From positions 1 through 16,735 of the forward strand of contig DORE01000094.1 in assembly GCA_003514305.1 (NCBI GenBank): a DNA stretch of 16,735 nt, read 5' to 3'. The stretch is from Gammaproteobacteria bacterium. GTDB taxonomy: Bacteria; Pseudomonadota; Gammaproteobacteria; Pseudomonadales; Pseudohongiellaceae. The notes below the pieces were generated by a model that made no database searches, was not told the DNA's origin, and worked only from the letters and a program-made list of their open reading frames with translations. Numbering within the stretch: position 1 is the stretch's first letter; each line of letters opens with the position of its first letter. Both the position numbers and the translations under genes were made by a program. Shown in pieces: positions 14,107 to 16,735 of the stretch.

Positions 14107-15228
14107 TTTAATACTGGCTCAGTTGATTTTTGTGGCTCAATACACGCATGGCAGATTACTTCATGAAACCTTGGGTGACAATTGCTGGCCGTCACAGAGC
14201 GGGATTCAATATTTAAAGCAGCTGATAAAGACGCAAGGTCGCTACCATCAGCCTTAACAGAAAAGCGTACTATACAAAGTCGACATAGACGCTTTTTGCC
14301 TCGCTGTATGACTACAACTTGACGCAATCTAGCCACATGGCTATCCAGCTTTTCCTGACTTTACAAGATCGTATAAAAAAGACCTCGAAACGTCAGTTAC
14401 GCGCGCAATCGAATTGAAGCAACCCCCTCGAAAGACCTGCGCGTGCTGAATTAGAGACGTTGGGCCTGATTTTTCCGTTAGTCTCTACTCGAAATCGAAT
14501 TGCCTTTGAGATCGCCACGAATCAGCTTATCAGGGCTGCGGTATTTTTTTAAGGATAACGACGCATAGACAAATTAAGGCGAGCCAATAGCGCGAGCGTG
14601 ACGTCAAACATTGTGGATTGAGTAGTTTGCGAACTAGTGGTCACAGCCAAGTCGAAAAATGCAGAGTTGATTTTGGCGTTCCGCCGATTAATGCTTTCAG
14701 CGATGACTTTCAACCTCGTCATTTTTTGGCTGATAGAGCAGCTTTTATATTGGCTCTTAAGGGTAAGGAACCTGAGGCGCAGTCCGCAATTTCGCACCCT
14801 TCGAATTGACCAAGGGCTGATGGCAATGATCGCCAAACACGAGATGTTCCTGAACTGCTCGCTCATCGATCCAGGTAAGTCACGGTAGACATTTCGAACT
14901 AAACGGCTTCCATGGTCTGACAGAAAGCAAAAAAAACGGATCCATTTTCAAAATAGCGCTTATCTGACACCTGCGTAACCTAGCACAATTTGTTTGTACC
15001 GGTAGCAAACACAACATCTTGTGGTTTGTTAATCCTAGCGCTTTTCTTTCATTAGCGCTCAAATACCGTGCATTCCCCTCCCCAAGCTGGCTAAATTTTG
15101 ACCAGTCAGACGGACAAAGCCAAAAAGATACTTAAGTACGCACCAACTCTGTGCAAATGGAGTTTAATTCACATTATTCCCACAGAAAACACACAGAAAA
15201 ATCACTTGCAAACGAGCCTAAACCTCAT
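14107..15228. other. Gene-poor stretch between the hyuB-like gene and the nrdA leader
   Basis: Roughly 1.1 kb with only short open frames, up to about 105 codons, on both strands. None combines a good ribosome-binding site with a recognisable domain. The frame at 14103-14336 (minus) begins with GTG and overlaps the hyuB-like start. A plus frame at 14637-14888 has one membrane-like segment. No tRNA fold was found. Toward the right end, the bases from 14983 to 15028 contain overlapping inverted repeats and a candidate NrdR box. Confidence 0.55.
15009..15024 (+). promoter_or_regulatory. Candidate distal NrdR box
   Basis: ACACAACATCTTGTGG matches the NrdR-box consensus ACACWATATATWGTGT at 13 of 16 positions by my reading. 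The flanks extend it to a dyad from CAAAC (15006-15010) to GTTTG (15024-15028) with one bulge. It is about 790 bases before the nrdA ATG, far for a conventional site, and no second box at the usual ~31-base pitch is seen. Confidence 0.35.
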
Positions 15229-15239
15229 TATCTTGTGCT
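15206..15239 (+). promoter_or_regulatory. nrdA: Candidate nrdA promoter with an overlapping ATCTTGTG element
   Basis: TTGCAA (15206-15211) is followed by 17 bases and TATCTT (15229-15234), a moderate sigma-70 pair. The -10 overlaps CTCATTATCTTGTG, which shares ATCTTGTG with the upstream candidate NrdR box and matches 11 of 16 consensus positions. NrdR sites commonly overlap nrd promoters. Starting here would give a leader of over 560 bases before the nrdA ATG. Confidence 0.35.
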
Positions 15240-15812
15240 GCTGGATTTAGAGGCGCCCAGATGTTGTGTATCCAACTCCCGGCGAATCGCTTGAAACAGT
15301 CTCGAGGCAGGCTCTAACTTCCGTCGATTGGAGAGCTGGATTTCGGCGTAAAAAATTAAAATCGTCCTTAGATACTGAAGCATGGGCAGCGGTAATCGCC
15401 CTAGAGAGAAGACAGCAATGACTTCGCGAAAAAACAGCATCCGGGAATAAAAAAAACTAAAGTCCAGCGCGAAAAGCACAATATATAGTACAGGCGCCCG
15501 TTCAGCAGACGCAGGAAAAGGGCGGCCAGGCAGGAGAGAAGAACTAGGGCGTTCGTATAGTCTTTCGCTTGAGACAGCTATAGCGGCGTGTAGTAACAGC
15601 GAAAAAGAACGTAAAAGGGTAAAGGTCGAGGATAAAGCACTTCCCGCGCGAGAACGGGCCACGCAGCCCGACGCAAAGAAAGTTAGACGCAGAGCAAGGC
15701 ACAACGACTCTCTATCAACGAGTATTGACAATAGAGAAAACGGCCGGCCTAGCGGAACAAAACAACAGAAGGCAGGCACTCCTCGCCGTTAAGACCGAAT
15801 TCGGAGCACTTC
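15240..15812 (+). other. Long purine-rich leader region before nrdA
   Basis: About 570 bases with no convincing gene. The plus strand from about 15390 to 15780 is visibly rich in A and G. A minus-strand frame of 183 codons stays open here, but its GTG start touches its only ribosome-binding-like bases, and its Leu/Ser/Phe/Arg-rich product has no recognisable domain. Small stems are possible, such as CGGGC/GCCCG at 15655-15670, and there is a GGCCGGCC palindrome at 15742-15749. A TTGACA at 15725-15730 lacks a good -10. Confidence 0.5.
15476..15491 (+). promoter_or_regulatory. Candidate NrdR box in the nrdA leader
   Basis: GCACAATATATAGTAC agrees with the NrdR consensus at 13 of 16 positions, including the central ATATAT core. 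The hexamer TATAGT (15484-15489) within it would serve as a -10, though no good -35 precedes it. It stands alone, without a partner box one to three helical turns away. NrdR is the ATP-cone repressor of ribonucleotide reductase genes, so the target fits. Confidence 0.5.
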
Positions 15813-16735
15813 ATGCAAACAGATCCACATGTCAGTAGCGGCGCGGCCGCAGGCGCGACCCCCAACGAAAATGAAAGCCACAAAACGCCTTCCACAGCCC
15901 CTGGACAATTAAGGGTCATCAAACGTAATGGTGCTGTGGTCGCCTACGATGAATCAAAAATATCAGTGGCCATCACCAAGGCCTATCTTGCTGTTGAAGG
16001 CGGCAATGCTGCAGCGTCATCAAGGATCCACGAATCTGTCGCACAACTGAGCAGTCAAATCACTGACATTTTTAAGCGACGCATGCCCTCAGGCGGAACG
16101 ATCCACATAGAAGATATACAGGATCAGGTCGAGTTGGCGCTGATGCGCACCGGCGAGCACAAAATCGCGCGTAGCTACGTGATTTACAGAGCGGACCGCA
16201 CTCGCATGCGCGAACAAGAATCAAACACCCAGCAGCCCAAGGAAACTGAAGTCAACGTCACATTCGAAGATGGGCATCAAGGTCCGCTTGATGCCGCTAG
16301 GCTTCGCACCGTGATAGACGAAGCTTGCGAGGGCTTGCAAGATGTATCAGCAGATATGATCTACAGCGAAACCCTAAAGAACCTCTATCCTGGCGTTAAG
16401 ATGGAAGATGTTCGTACTTCACTTGTCATGACAGCCCGGACGATGGTGGAGAAGGACCCAAACTATTCCTACGTAACCGCTCGATTGCTCATGGATACGC
16501 TGCGCTCAGAAGCACTGAGCTTTTTGGGCATAGGAGAAGCCGCGACGCAATCCGAGATGCACTATCGATACGCGCCAACGCTGAAGCTGTACATTGAAAA
16601 AGGTGTAGAACTCGGACTGCTGTCCCCTCATTTGCTCGAGTTCGATTTGGGCACCTTGGGTGAGGCTTTAAAAGCTGAAAGAGATCAGCAATTTACCTAC
16701 CTAGGCCTTCAGACTCTTTACGATCGCTACTTTAT
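15813..16735 (+). CDS. nrdA: Class Ia ribonucleotide reductase large subunit, N-terminal part (cut by window edge)
   Basis: 307 complete codons are visible before the right edge, with no stop. The ATG is preceded by GGAG at six to seven bases. After a disordered, Ala/Asn-rich leader of about 30 residues, a first ATP-cone covers roughly 33-128 (VIKRNGAVVAYDESK). A second cone-like region covers about 146-230. Then comes the start of the catalytic barrel, with LGLLSPHLLEFDLGTL and FTYLGLQTLYDRYF. NrdA, with NrdB, reduces ribonucleoside diphosphates to deoxyribonucleotides using a tyrosyl radical; ATP and dATP binding to the N-terminal cone switches activity on and off. Two cones in tandem are known from Pseudomonas aeruginosa NrdA, where only the first binds nucleotide. 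The catalytic cysteines lie beyond the window. Candidate NrdR boxes upstream suggest NrdR control. Confidence 0.95.
   Translation, partial: MQTDPHVSSGAAAGATPNENESHKTPSTAPGQLRVIKRNGAVVAYDESKISVAITKAYLAVEGGNAAASSRIHESVAQLSSQITDIFKRRMPSGGTIHIEDIQDQVELALMRTGEHKIARSYVIYRADRTRMREQESNTQQPKETEVNVTFEDGHQGPLDAARLRTVIDEACEGLQDVSADMIYSETLKNLYPGVKMEDVRTSLVMTARTMVEKDPNYSYVTARLLMDTLRSEALSFLGIGEAATQSEMHYRYAPTLKLYIEKGVELGLLSPHLLEFDLGTLGEALKAERDQQFTYLGLQTLYDRYF

Noticed and set aside
14549..14866. Minus-strand 105-codon frame
   Set aside because: Weak ribosome-binding site, no recognised motif, composition like random translation, and overlapped by equally plausible frames on the other strand.
14637..14888. 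Plus-strand 83-codon frame with one membrane-like segment
   Set aside because: GTG start without a ribosome-binding site and no family resemblance.
15725..15754. TTGACA as the -35 of an nrdA promoter close to the gene
   Set aside because: At 16-18 bases spacing the sequence is GC-rich and has no acceptable -10.
15228..15779. Minus-strand open frame of 183 codons
   Set aside because: The GTG start touches its only ribosome-binding-like bases, the product is Leu/Ser/Phe/Arg-rich with no domain, and the openness is explained by the purine-rich opposite strand.

Overview
The window looks like chromosomal backbone of a gammaproteobacterium with near-balanced base composition. Protein features and gene order resemble the Pseudomonas/Cellvibrio side of the class: FliA next to the cytochrome c maturation (ccm) genes, the argG-pyrC-rnt-grxD neighbourhood, metG near dcd and nth, and a class Ia NrdA that appears to carry two N-terminal ATP-cones. 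No tRNA, rRNA, insertion sequence, CRISPR array or prophage gene was recognised. The taxonomic guess rests on remembered protein families and gene order, not on a search.

Layout. 1-2477 (all minus): fliA (sigma-28), ccmA, ccmB and the first 26 codons of ccmC, which runs off the left edge. 2478-3116: a 639-base gap with inverted repeats but no convincing gene. 3117-3686 (minus): dcd. 3945-6217 (plus): a one-domain rubredoxin and metG, divergent from dcd with overlapping -10 elements. 6397-8690 (plus): an exported trypsin-like Deg/HtrA-type protease with two C-terminal PDZ-like regions, then nth. 8718-9929 (minus): argG, convergent with nth and divergent from pyrC. 10208-11920 (plus): pyrC and rnt, 6 bases apart. 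11984-12325 (minus): grxD, the CGFS monothiol glutaredoxin. 12577-14106 (minus): a hydantoinase B/oxoprolinase-family protein without its usual A partner. 14107-15812: a 1.7 kb gap without a credible gene. 15813-16735 (plus): the 5' part of nrdA, cut by the right edge.

How the genes fit together. ccmA-ccmB-ccmC encode the ABC part of system I cytochrome c maturation, which delivers haem to CcmE in the periplasm. dcd, pyrC and nrdA all serve pyrimidine and deoxynucleotide supply but are not one operon. metG and rnt act in translation and tRNA maturation, nth in base-excision repair, argG in arginine synthesis, and grxD in Fe-S cluster trafficking. Most genes are housekeeping and sit in short or single transcription units.

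I do not see a clear undescribed multi-gene system. The points most worth a second look are: fliA stripped of its usual flagellar and chemotaxis neighbours; a dyad plus a perfect 12-base palindrome just before pyrC; competing stem-loops before ccmA; an orphan HyuB; and the long, oddly composed region before nrdA with candidate NrdR boxes far from the start codon.
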